Shown here: piece by piece, positions 35,376 through 42,794 of the stretch
Layout: each line of letters begins with the position of its first letter
Numbering within the stretch: the stretch's first letter is position 1
NCBI RefSeq assembly: GCF_017308975.1
Contig: NZ_JADWPD010000007.1
Span: 241,261-305,260 of the forward strand
Reading direction: 5' to 3'
Length of the DNA: 64,000 nt
Source of the DNA: Amycolatopsis sp. MtRt-6
GTDB taxonomy: Bacteria > Actinomycetota > Actinomycetes > Mycobacteriales > Pseudonocardiaceae
Made by a program: the position numbers and the translations under genes
The notes under the pieces: model-generated
Told to the model about the DNA's origin: nothing
The model's input: the letters and a program-made list of their open reading frames with translations, nothing else
Databases searched by the model: none

Positions 35376-36382
35376 CGCACCCGGTGCACACCCCCGTCGT
35401 CGCGGCGGACGGCGGGCTCGTCCACTTCGGACTGGCGGAGCTGCTCGCCGGTACTCCGGGGTCGATGCGGATCGAACTCACCGACGCGGCGGCCGCGGAA
35501 CCGTGGCTGACCCGGCTCGTCGGCGAGGAACGCGCGCTGGAAGCCCTCGTGGCCGGACACGTCGATGCCCCCGCCCGGCCGGAACTGGCCACGCTCGCGC
35601 TGCTGCTGTGGGCCCGCCGGTGGTGGCCGGCGAGCCCGGTGCTCGGGGTGCCGTCGCTGGACCCGGCCTTCCTGGACCTCGAAGCCGCCGCCGCGACGGC
35701 GGCGGTCGAGGACGTGGCCGAGGGCATGCTCGACGGCTTCGAAGCCACGCCGGGTGAACTGTTCGACGCCGCCGCGGAAGGGGTCGCCGCGACGGCGGTC
35801 GCCGAGGAGGTGCGCGACCTGTGCCTGCGGTTGTCGGCGTGGTTCGACGACCGGGACGACGTCGTGCGCGCCGAAGCCGCGGCCGCGCTGGCGGAGGCTG
35901 CGTCCCCGGGCCGGCGGGACTACGCCCTGGCCGCGGGGACCGAGGTGCCGGTGCCGGGCGAGGGGGTCGTGGCCGGGGGCCGGGCGAGCGTCGACTGGGC
36001 GCGGGTGCCCCCGGGCGTTCTCGACGCCGCGGAGGACACCGTCACCTGGCGGATCGTCGCCGCCCCGGCGGCCACCCGGCTCGAGGTCGAGGTCGCCGGG
36101 GCGTTCGCGGACGCGGCCCTGACCGCGTTCGCGACCCACGACGGGGCGGTGCTCGCGAAGGTTCCCCTGCGGCTCGGCCCCGGCCGGTTCACCGGCGCCG
36201 TCGACCTGGCCACCGTCCCCACCGGGCACATCGGACTCACCGTCGGCGTGACGGCCGAGGACGTCGCCGGGACGACACCGGCGGACCGGGCCGAAGTGGT
36301 CTCGCTCGTGCGAGCGCGCGAGGCGCTGCCCCCGGTGGCGCGGACGCTGGCCGAGCGGGCGGCGGGGGCGGCGGAGTTCTGA
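35372..36382 (+). CDS. Protein of unknown function with beta-sandwich-like C-terminus, CHAT array
   Basis: A 336-residue soluble protein. The first two thirds are helical and Ala-rich. The last third (from about DTVTWRIVAAPAATRLEVEVAGAF to IGLTVGVTAED) alternates strands like an Ig-type or C2-like beta-sandwich. No catalytic motif is visible. GTG 35372 overlaps the upstream stop by four bases, and the CHAT gene follows two bases after its own stop. The constant coupling of these three genes argues that they act together. Confidence 0.7.
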   Translation: MTHPVHTPVVAADGGLVHFGLAELLAGTPGSMRIELTDAAAAEPWLTRLVGEERALEALVAGHVDAPARPELATLALLLWARRWWPASPVLGVPSLDPAFLDLEAAAATAAVEDVAEGMLDGFEATPGELFDAAAEGVAATAVAEEVRDLCLRLSAWFDDRDDVVRAEAAAALAEAASPGRRDYALAAGTEVPVPGEGVVAGGRASVDWARVPPGVLDAAEDTVTWRIVAAPAATRLEVEVAGAFADAALTAFATHDGAVLAKVPLRLGPGRFTGAVDLATVPTGHIGLTVGVTAEDVAGTTPADRAEVVSLVRAREALPPVARTLAERAAGAAEF

Positions 36383-36383
36383 C

Positions 36384-39300
36384 GTGCTCGCCGGGATGCC
36401 GCCGCCGCTGAACCCGCCCGACCGGCCGCTGCCGGCCGAACTGGCCGGGGCGACCTCGCACGGCTACAACTGCCGGTGTGTCGCCGTCCACTTCGGCCTG
36501 GACCCGGAGCCCTACGGGGTGCTGCCCGCGTGCTCGCTCACCGACGCCGAGTACGCGGAGCTGTTCGAGCAGGCGCTGGAGATCCAGCGGGCGGCCAAAC
36601 AGCTCGCCGTGGCGAGGGACGTCACCGGCGCACACCGGGAGTACGGCCGGCTGCGGCACCTCGCCCACCGGCTCGACCGGACCGATCTCGAACTCGCCGC
36701 CGTCAGCGATCTGGCCACGGTCTGCTATTCCGCGGGCGACCTGCACAACGCGCGCCAGTGCGCCGAGGCGGTCCTGAGCGCGTTCCGGACCAGCGTCACC
36801 GGCATCGTCCACTTCGGACAGTACGCGGAAATCCGGATGCTGGAAGGCTCTCGCGAGGTCGCCGACCGCGTGCTCATCTCGCTGGCCACCGAGGAGGGCG
36901 ACGTCGCCCGGGCCGGCGAACTGATCGCGGGACAGCGTCACCGGGCGGCGCTGCGGAAGGCGGCCGAGCCGGGGCAGTACCCGCGCCGGCTGCTCGACCC
37001 GCACGGCGCCGACGAGCTGACGCTGCGCATCCTCGAGGCACGGGTGCAGGTTGCCGCCGGGGACCCGGCCGGCGCGCTGGCCGCGCTCGAGGAGATCCTC
37101 GCGGCACTGGACGCCATCGCGGACGTCGAGGAGGTCCGCGACCAGGTGGCGTCGCTGCGGGCGATGGCGCGCGCCGAACGCGCCCGCCTCCGCCGGGCCG
37201 GTGGTGAGGACGCCGACGCGCGGGCGGACCTGGTGCGGCTCGCCACGCAGAACGAGGGCCGGCCGGCCGCCGCGAAGTTCGCCGTCGACCTCGCCGCGGA
37301 CCGCGCGCTGGGCGGCGATTTCCCCGGTGCGGTGGCCGCGCTCGTCGCCGCCCGCGACGAGCTCACGGCGGCCGGCGCGACCGGTGACGTGGCGGAGGCG
37401 AGCCACGCGCTGGGGGCGCTGCTGCTGATCGCCGGTGACGCGCGGCAGGCGCGTGACCAGTTCGCGCACGCGGGCGAGATCTGGAAGTCGAACGGGGACA
37501 CGCCGGCCTTGCGACGGCTGGACGTCGCCCTCGCCCGCTGCGCCGCGGCGGAGGAGGACTGGGCGGCCGCGGCGGAACACGTGCACCGCGCGCGGGAGTC
37601 GGCGCGGGCGTCAGGGGACTGGCTGCAGCGCCTGCACACCGACTTCGCGGCGGCCGAGATCGGCTTCGCCCGCGGCGACGACCTGCCTGCCGTGCTGGAC
37701 CTGCTGCTCCCGGTGGCGCTGGCGGCGGCGGACTACCGGTTCGAGTTCGCGTCGCCGCGGGCACGCACGGCTTGGGCGCGCGACGTCGCCGGCCCGGCGA
37801 CCGAGCTGCTGATGGTGCTGCTGGCCCGGCTGAAGGAACCGAGGCTGGCCGCCGAACTGATCGAGCGCACCTGCGCGGTCGGGGCGTACACCGGGGCCGA
37901 GGCACCGGCGCTCGACCTGACCGGCACGCTGCCCGCGCCGGAACCGGCACCGCCCGCGGCCGGACTGCCCTTGGCAGCCTTGGGCACGGTCACGGCGGCT
38001 CTCCCACTTCGCTTGGCCCCGCCGCCCGCACTGCGGTGGTCGCCGGCCGCGCCGCTGCGGCTCGAGCGCTGGCTCGACGTCGCCGCGGAGCGGTACGGCC
38101 TGCCCCGGCCGGCAACCGAACCCGTCGCGACCTGGCCGGACACCGAAACCGAGACGTTCCTCCTGCGCTACGCCGACGCCGGCCACACCTACCTCAGCTG
38201 GCGGACGACCGGCGACCTCGACACCGTCCACACGCACCCGGTCGACGCCGCGCTGGTCGCGACGGCCCGGGAGCTGCTGGCGGCGGCGACGCCGACCCCG
38301 CGGGAAGGCGAGAGCGTCGCCGACGCCGTCCGGCGTTCGCTCGGTGACGACGCCTTCGGCAGCTTCGCCGGCGAACAGCGGCTGGCCCGCATCCTTGCCC
38401 TCAACCTCCTGCCGGCCGACCTCGTCGCGCGGCTGCGGGCGGCGGCCGCCGGCGGACGACGGCCGGTGCTGCGTGTGCAGCCGTCGCCGAGCCTCGCCGC
38501 GGTGCCGTGGGGCCTGCTCGCCCTGCCCGACCGGCGGCCGGACCGCGCGCTCGAGCCGGGTGAGGAGGGCTGCTGCTTCGACGGCGACGACCGCGTCCTC
38601 GACGTCGCCGACGTGTCGCTGCTGGCTCCGGCCGGGATCCCGCGCCGGCCACCCGCGGCGGCCGGGCCACCGGTGTACGTGCTGGATCCGCGGATCCCGG
38701 GCCAGAGCGCCTTCGGCGAGCTGGGCTCGGTGCTGGGCAGGCAGGATCCGGCGTCGCCGCTGATCCGGCACCTCGACGCGCAGCTCGCCGCCGGTCCCGT
38801 CCGGCCGGCCGCGGCGCGCGGGCTCGAGCTGGTCCGCCGCACCGACACCGACCGGCGGCTGCTCGCCCGGCTGCTGGCCGAGCCGTGTTCCCGGCTGGTC
38901 TTCGTCGGGCACGTCAGCCGCGTCCGCGACGACCACGGCGCGCAGACCGCGCTGCACCTGTCCTGCCCGGCGGAGCTGCCCGGAACGGCCGAGCCGATCG
39001 GCGCGCACCGGCCCTTCACCGCCGCCGATCTGGCGCTGTCCGAACCGGACTCGATGCCGGCGCGGGTGGCGTTGATCGGCTGCGCCAGCGCGAGCGACTT
39101 CGGCCTGCCCGAGCCGTTCGGCGTGCTGCTCGCCGCCGTCGCGGCCGGCGCGCGGCTGGTGGCCGCGACGGTGTGGGCGCTGCCGACGTCGGCGGCCGTG
39201 CCCGGCGCGGACCCGATGGCCGAACTGGTCATCGCCGTCGACACGGCCCTGGCCGGCGACGACCCGGTCACCGACCTGTGCGCGTGGCAGCGCACCCGGC

Positions 39301-39404
39301 TCGCCCGGTGGCGCGAACGGCCCGAACCGGCTTGCTCGCCGGCGTTCTGGGCGGCCCTGACCTGCCTCGATGCCTCCGACGACGGGCAAACCCGGGTTCG
39401 GTAG
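36384..39404 (+). CDS. CHAT-domain protease-like protein with TPR-type helical region
   Basis: A 1006-residue protein. The first half (about 60-500) is a run of helical hairpins of TPR character (for example AGDLHNARQCAEAVLSAF, AAGDPAGALAALEEILAAL, IAGDARQARDQFAHAGEIW). The C-terminal 350 residues form a caspase-like CHAT domain with the dyad His843 (FVGHVSR) and Cys900 (LIGCASASDFG) intact, followed by AGARLVAATVWALPTSAA. CHAT proteins such as TPR-CHAT/Csx29 and VMAP-linked proteases cut a partner protein after a trigger. Here no CRISPR, VMAP or gasdermin gene is next to it, only two unknown proteins upstream. A start at GTG 36384 is supported by GGCGGAG. Confidence 0.85.
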   Translation: MLAGMPPPLNPPDRPLPAELAGATSHGYNCRCVAVHFGLDPEPYGVLPACSLTDAEYAELFEQALEIQRAAKQLAVARDVTGAHREYGRLRHLAHRLDRTDLELAAVSDLATVCYSAGDLHNARQCAEAVLSAFRTSVTGIVHFGQYAEIRMLEGSREVADRVLISLATEEGDVARAGELIAGQRHRAALRKAAEPGQYPRRLLDPHGADELTLRILEARVQVAAGDPAGALAALEEILAALDAIADVEEVRDQVASLRAMARAERARLRRAGGEDADARADLVRLATQNEGRPAAAKFAVDLAADRALGGDFPGAVAALVAARDELTAAGATGDVAEASHALGALLLIAGDARQARDQFAHAGEIWKSNGDTPALRRLDVALARCAAAEEDWAAAAEHVHRARESARASGDWLQRLHTDFAAAEIGFARGDDLPAVLDLLLPVALAAADYRFEFASPRARTAWARDVAGPATELLMVLLARLKEPRLAAELIERTCAVGAYTGAEAPALDLTGTLPAPEPAPPAAGLPLAALGTVTAALPLRLAPPPALRWSPAAPLRLERWLDVAAERYGLPRPATEPVATWPDTETETFLLRYADAGHTYLSWRTTGDLDTVHTHPVDAALVATARELLAAATPTPREGESVADAVRRSLGDDAFGSFAGEQRLARILALNLLPADLVARLRAAAAGGRRPVLRVQPSPSLAAVPWGLLALPDRRPDRALEPGEEGCCFDGDDRVLDVADVSLLAPAGIPRRPPAAAGPPVYVLDPRIPGQSAFGELGSVLGRQDPASPLIRHLDAQLAAGPVRPAAARGLELVRRTDTDRRLLARLLAEPCSRLVFVGHVSRVRDDHGAQTALHLSCPAELPGTAEPIGAHRPFTAADLALSEPDSMPARVALIGCASASDFGLPEPFGVLLAAVAAGARLVAATVWALPTSAAVPGADPMAELVIAVDTALAGDDPVTDLCAWQRTRLARWRERPEPACSPAFWAALTCLDASDDGQTRVR

Positions 39405-39453
39405 CAGCGCGTCCCGCCGAAGCTGTGTGCCCACACGGCGAAAGGCAGGACCG

Positions 39454-39981
39454 ATGTTCAAGAAGATCCGCGACCGGGTCAACGAGGCGACCCGGCAGGG
39501 CGCGGCCCGCGGTGCCCAGGAGTTCCGGCAGCACGCGGAGCAGTTCCGGCGGGAGGCCGCGGCCGAGGGGTACGACATCACCCCGCAGCTGCCGACACCG
39601 CAGCTGGCCGCGCAGGCGTTCCGGATGCTGAACGCCGACCCGGAGATGGCGGCGTTCCTGGCGCTGCCGGCCGACGAGCAGCTGCGCCAGCAGCAGGAAC
39701 TGCAGGCCTACGGCACCGAACTGCGGCGCCTCTACGACACCGGCGAGCCGGCCACCCTGGTCGTGCGGGCCCTGGAGCCGACGCACCGGACGGTCGCCGG
39801 GCAGGCCCGGTACACCGCGACGCTGGAGGTCACCCGCGCCGACGGCACCACCTACCGGACGGTGACGCCGCTGATCACGCCGCCGGCGACGATCCAGCAG
39901 TACGCGCCCGGCACCCGGCACGAGGCCCGCGTCGACCCGGCCGACCCGGCGAAGGTCGCCGTGTTCGGCCCGATCGGCTAG
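39454..39981 (+). CDS. Helical plus beta-domain protein, unknown function
   Basis: A 175-residue soluble protein. The N-terminal half is helical and highly charged (KKIRDRVNEATRQGAARGAQ, then QFRQHAEQFRREAAAEG), probably a coiled coil. The C-terminal half is a small beta-domain ending APGTRHEARVDPADPAKVAVFG. That DPxDPxxVxV ending recurs in the next gene. ATG 39454 has AGGCAGGA upstream. It follows the CHAT gene by 49 bases. Confidence 0.7.
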   Translation: MFKKIRDRVNEATRQGAARGAQEFRQHAEQFRREAAAEGYDITPQLPTPQLAAQAFRMLNADPEMAAFLALPADEQLRQQQELQAYGTELRRLYDTGEPATLVVRALEPTHRTVAGQARYTATLEVTRADGTTYRTVTPLITPPATIQQYAPGTRHEARVDPADPAKVAVFGPIG

Positions 39982-39989
39982 GGGCGGCG

Positions 39990-40805
39990 GTGTTCGCCTT
40001 CGCCCTGCCGGAGGACCCACGGCCGGGCCGCGGGCCCGGACTCCGGCTGTGGCTGCTCGGGGTGCCCACGACGCTCGCGTGGGCGGCGGCGGGCTGGTCC
40101 GGGGCCCTCGGGCTGCTGGACGGCTTCCGGCTGATGTCGCTGAACCGCGTCGGCGCGTGGGGGGCCGACGCGGGCCCGGCGGTTTCGCTGGTGCTGTTCT
40201 TCAGCGTCGCCGTCACGGTGGCGTCGTCGCTCGGCTTCGCGATGCTGTGGGCGGCCGGGATTTCCCTGCGGCGGATGGGCGTCGGCTTCCGGGCGAGCTC
40301 CCTGGCCACGGCTCTGGGCGTGGCACTGGGCAGCGGCCTGGCGATCCCGTCGTGGACGCCACCGGAGTCGGTGGGGCAGCGGCTGCCGGTCCCGGGCGGC
40401 ACGGCCGAGCCGTGGTCCGATGTGGACTGGGTCGTGTACTACGAGCCCTACCTCGTGCCCGCGGTGGCCGCCCTCGTGGCCCTGGTACTGGTCGTGGTGC
40501 TGGTGTGCGCCTTCCTCACCGAGGCGGAGGCCGACGACCGTGTGCAGGCGCTGCGCCACCGCGGCCGCCAGGTGACCGGCTTCGTCACGCACGTCGAATT
40601 CACCGACGTCTGGGTCATGGGACACCCGCGGTTCGTCGTCCACGTCCGGTTCCCGGCGGAGACGGGGGAGCGCACGGTCGTGACGACCATGGTCACGTCC
40701 CTGTTCCAGGCCCCGGCCCGTGGTTCGGCGGTGCAGGTCCGCTACGACCCCCAAGACCCCGACACCGTCCTGGTGGAACCGGCTCCGGCCGGATCGTCCT
40801 TCTAG
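39990..40805 (+). CDS. DUF3592-like membrane protein
   Basis: A 271-residue protein with about four hydrophobic segments in the first two thirds (for example VSLVLFFSVAVTVASSLGF and VPAVAALVALVLVVVLVCAF). A cytoplasmic beta-domain follows (GRQVTGFVTHVEFTDVWV to GSAVQVRYDPQDPDTVLVEP), typical of DUF3592 proteins, whose role is unknown. It shares the DPxDPxxVxV ending with the upstream gene. The GTG start at 39990 lies eight bases after the previous stop. Confidence 0.75.
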   Translation: MFAFALPEDPRPGRGPGLRLWLLGVPTTLAWAAAGWSGALGLLDGFRLMSLNRVGAWGADAGPAVSLVLFFSVAVTVASSLGFAMLWAAGISLRRMGVGFRASSLATALGVALGSGLAIPSWTPPESVGQRLPVPGGTAEPWSDVDWVVYYEPYLVPAVAALVALVLVVVLVCAFLTEAEADDRVQALRHRGRQVTGFVTHVEFTDVWVMGHPRFVVHVRFPAETGERTVVTTMVTSLFQAPARGSAVQVRYDPQDPDTVLVEPAPAGSSF

Positions 40806-40821
40806 CGCCGGGAGTGCTCCC

Positions 40822-41739
40822 ATGTCCACTGTGTCCAGTCCTGTCCGCCCGGCCGCCCTGCTGGGCGGCTTCCTCGGCGGCGGCGTCGCCGGGGCGACCT
40901 TGAGCGGCTTCATCGCCGGCATCGTGCTCGAGAAGGTCCCGCTGGTCCTCTTCAGCCTGGGACTGCCGATCGGCTACGGCCTCCTGGTCTTCGTCGCGGG
41001 CATCCCGCGCCGCGCCCGCGAGGCGGCGGTCGTTCCCCGCCTGGCGCTGGCGCGGATCGAGAGCCTGCGCGCGAGCGGCACCGAAACGGGCGACGTCCCG
41101 GTCGACTTCGTCCTCACGATCGCCCCCGCCGGCGAGCCCCCGTTCCGCAGCCGGATGACCGACCACGTCAACCTGGTCGACCTCCCCCGCTACCGCCCCG
41201 GCGACGTCCTCGTGGTCGCCTACCCGCCGGATCGGCCGTGGCGAGCCACGATCGTCCCGAACCCGACGGCGGAGTGGCAGCGCCGCGCGGCCGAGGCCGT
41301 CATCCGGCCCGCACCCGAGTCCACGTCGGTCCAGGAACCCCCGGAGGGCTGGGGCTTCGCCCTGGCCGGCTGGACCGGCCTGCTCCTGGGCGCGGCCATC
41401 GTGCTCGGCCTGTTCCGCGTCGAGCTGTTCACCCCGCAACCGCCGCCGGAGGAACAGCCGCCGACGTCCTCCTCGACGTCCTCCACCACGATCGTCGTCG
41501 GCCCGCGGCAGGCGTTCCCGGACGCGGCGGAACTGCGCCGCGCCATCGAGGTGCTGGCCGCGAGCGCCCAGGTCCCGCCCGACCGGATCCCCGAGCTCGT
41601 CGAGCAGGCGACGAGCGTCCTCGACGTCGGGTGGCCGCGGAGCTGGCAGATCACGGTCACCCGGGCGGACGTCACCACGGTCCGCCTCGCCGTCACCGGC
41701 CCCGGCGGCAGCACTTCCTTCGTGCTGCCGCCACGGTGA
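40822..41739 (+). CDS. Membrane protein with beta-domain, unknown function
   Basis: A 305-residue protein. Two N-terminal hydrophobic helices (about residues 10-60) are followed by a beta-domain (GDVPVDFVLTIAPAGEPPF to DVLVVAYPPDRPWRATIVPN) that looks like a divergent version of the DUF3592-type domain of the preceding two genes. A further helix (WTGLLLGAAIVLGLF), a Pro/Ser/Thr-rich linker and a C-terminal alpha/beta part come after. ATG 40822 has GGGAG upstream. Last gene of the array; the convergent propeller gene ends 11 bases further on with no room for a hairpin. Confidence 0.7.
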   Translation: MSTVSSPVRPAALLGGFLGGGVAGATLSGFIAGIVLEKVPLVLFSLGLPIGYGLLVFVAGIPRRAREAAVVPRLALARIESLRASGTETGDVPVDFVLTIAPAGEPPFRSRMTDHVNLVDLPRYRPGDVLVVAYPPDRPWRATIVPNPTAEWQRRAAEAVIRPAPESTSVQEPPEGWGFALAGWTGLLLGAAIVLGLFRVELFTPQPPPEEQPPTSSSTSSTTIVVGPRQAFPDAAELRRAIEVLAASAQVPPDRIPELVEQATSVLDVGWPRSWQITVTRADVTTVRLAVTGPGGSTSFVLPPR

Positions 41740-41750
41740 CGGTGGGCGGC

Positions 41751-42761
41751 TCAGTAAGGATTGCCCGGCACGTTGAGGCGCGCCTGGTAGAGGCCGAACC
41801 CGCCACCCGAAACCCCGGAGGTGACGTACAGGGTCCGCCCGTCCGGTCCGCCGAACGCCGCGTTGGTGGTGTTGCGGCCGGCCGAGATGGTGCCGAGCCG
41901 GGCACCGGACGGGGAGAAGACGTGGACGAGCCCTTCGTCGTAGGAGGCCCAGTAGAGGTTGCCCGCGCAGTCGACGGTCGCGCCGTCGGGGGTCCGCATG
42001 GTCGCGAACGTCGTGCGGTTGCCGGTGCTGCCGTCGGGGAAGACGGTGTACCTCATGATCGCGTCGGCGCCGGTGGCGCCCACGTAGAGCGTCTTGCCGT
42101 CGGGGGACAGGACGACGCCGTTCGGCTGCGGCAGCGTGTCGTCGACGAGGCTGACCACGCCGTCGCGGACGCGGAAGACACTGGTCCGGCCGCCTTGCTC
42201 GTCGGGGCGGTTGCCGCGCTGGTAGTTCGGGTCGGTGAAGTAGGTGGTGCCGTCCTTGCCGGTGGTCAGGTCGTTCGGCGAGTTGAACGCCCGGCCGAGG
42301 TAGCCGGCCGCGACCGTCGTCCGGCTGCGGTCGGCCAGGCTGTAGGACGACACGGTGCGGTTGTCGTGGGTGGCGGCGAGCACCCGCGTGCCGTCGGCGG
42401 TGATCGCCAGGCCGTTGCTGCCGGAGCCGGCGATGAACGTCTCGAAGGTGGCCGGCGGCCGGTACCGGAGCACCGCCGAGGGCTGCACGCCCTGGGGACC
42501 GGTCGGATTCTGCATGTTCGACAGCAGCAGGGTACCCGTCCGCCGGTCCCAGGTGGGCCCTTCGAGGAAGTTGAACCCGCTCCGGATGAGCCGGGCCGCC
42601 ACCGCCGGGCCGGGCAACGGCGGGCCGTAGGTCGCTCCCGGGGTGCACGGTGCGGCCGTGGTGGTGCCCGACGCCGCCGGCGTCACCACGCCCGCGATGA
42701 CGATCGCCGTCGCCGCCACCGTCCACACGCGACGGTGTCGGGGTGTCCTGCGGTGAGCCAT
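41751..42761 (-). CDS. Secreted SMP-30/gluconolactonase-like beta-propeller
   Basis: A 336-residue exported protein with an Arg-rich signal peptide (RRTPRHRRVWTVAATAIVIAG). The mature part is a six-bladed SMP-30-type propeller. The metal-ligand positions are recognisable: Glu in NFLEGPTW, Asn in NSPNDLTTG, Asn/Asp in QPNGVVLSPDGKTLYVG. Such enzymes hydrolyse sugar lactones. It lies 33 bases downstream of a secreted PQQ-type sugar dehydrogenase, whose product would be an aldonolactone, so the two could act in sequence on extracellular sugar. Confidence 0.82.
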   Translation of the reverse strand: MAHRRTPRHRRVWTVAATAIVIAGVVTPAASGTTTAAPCTPGATYGPPLPGPAVAARLIRSGFNFLEGPTWDRRTGTLLLSNMQNPTGPQGVQPSAVLRYRPPATFETFIAGSGSNGLAITADGTRVLAATHDNRTVSSYSLADRSRTTVAAGYLGRAFNSPNDLTTGKDGTTYFTDPNYQRGNRPDEQGGRTSVFRVRDGVVSLVDDTLPQPNGVVLSPDGKTLYVGATGADAIMRYTVFPDGSTGNRTTFATMRTPDGATVDCAGNLYWASYDEGLVHVFSPSGARLGTISAGRNTTNAAFGGPDGRTLYVTSGVSGGGFGLYQARLNVPGNPY

Positions 42762-42794
42762 GACGGCTCTCCTTTCACGAGGGGAGGGCCGGGT

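Noticed and set aside
36384..39404. CRISPR-linked Csx29-type caspase
   Set aside because: No direct-repeat array or cas gene is seen anywhere in the window.
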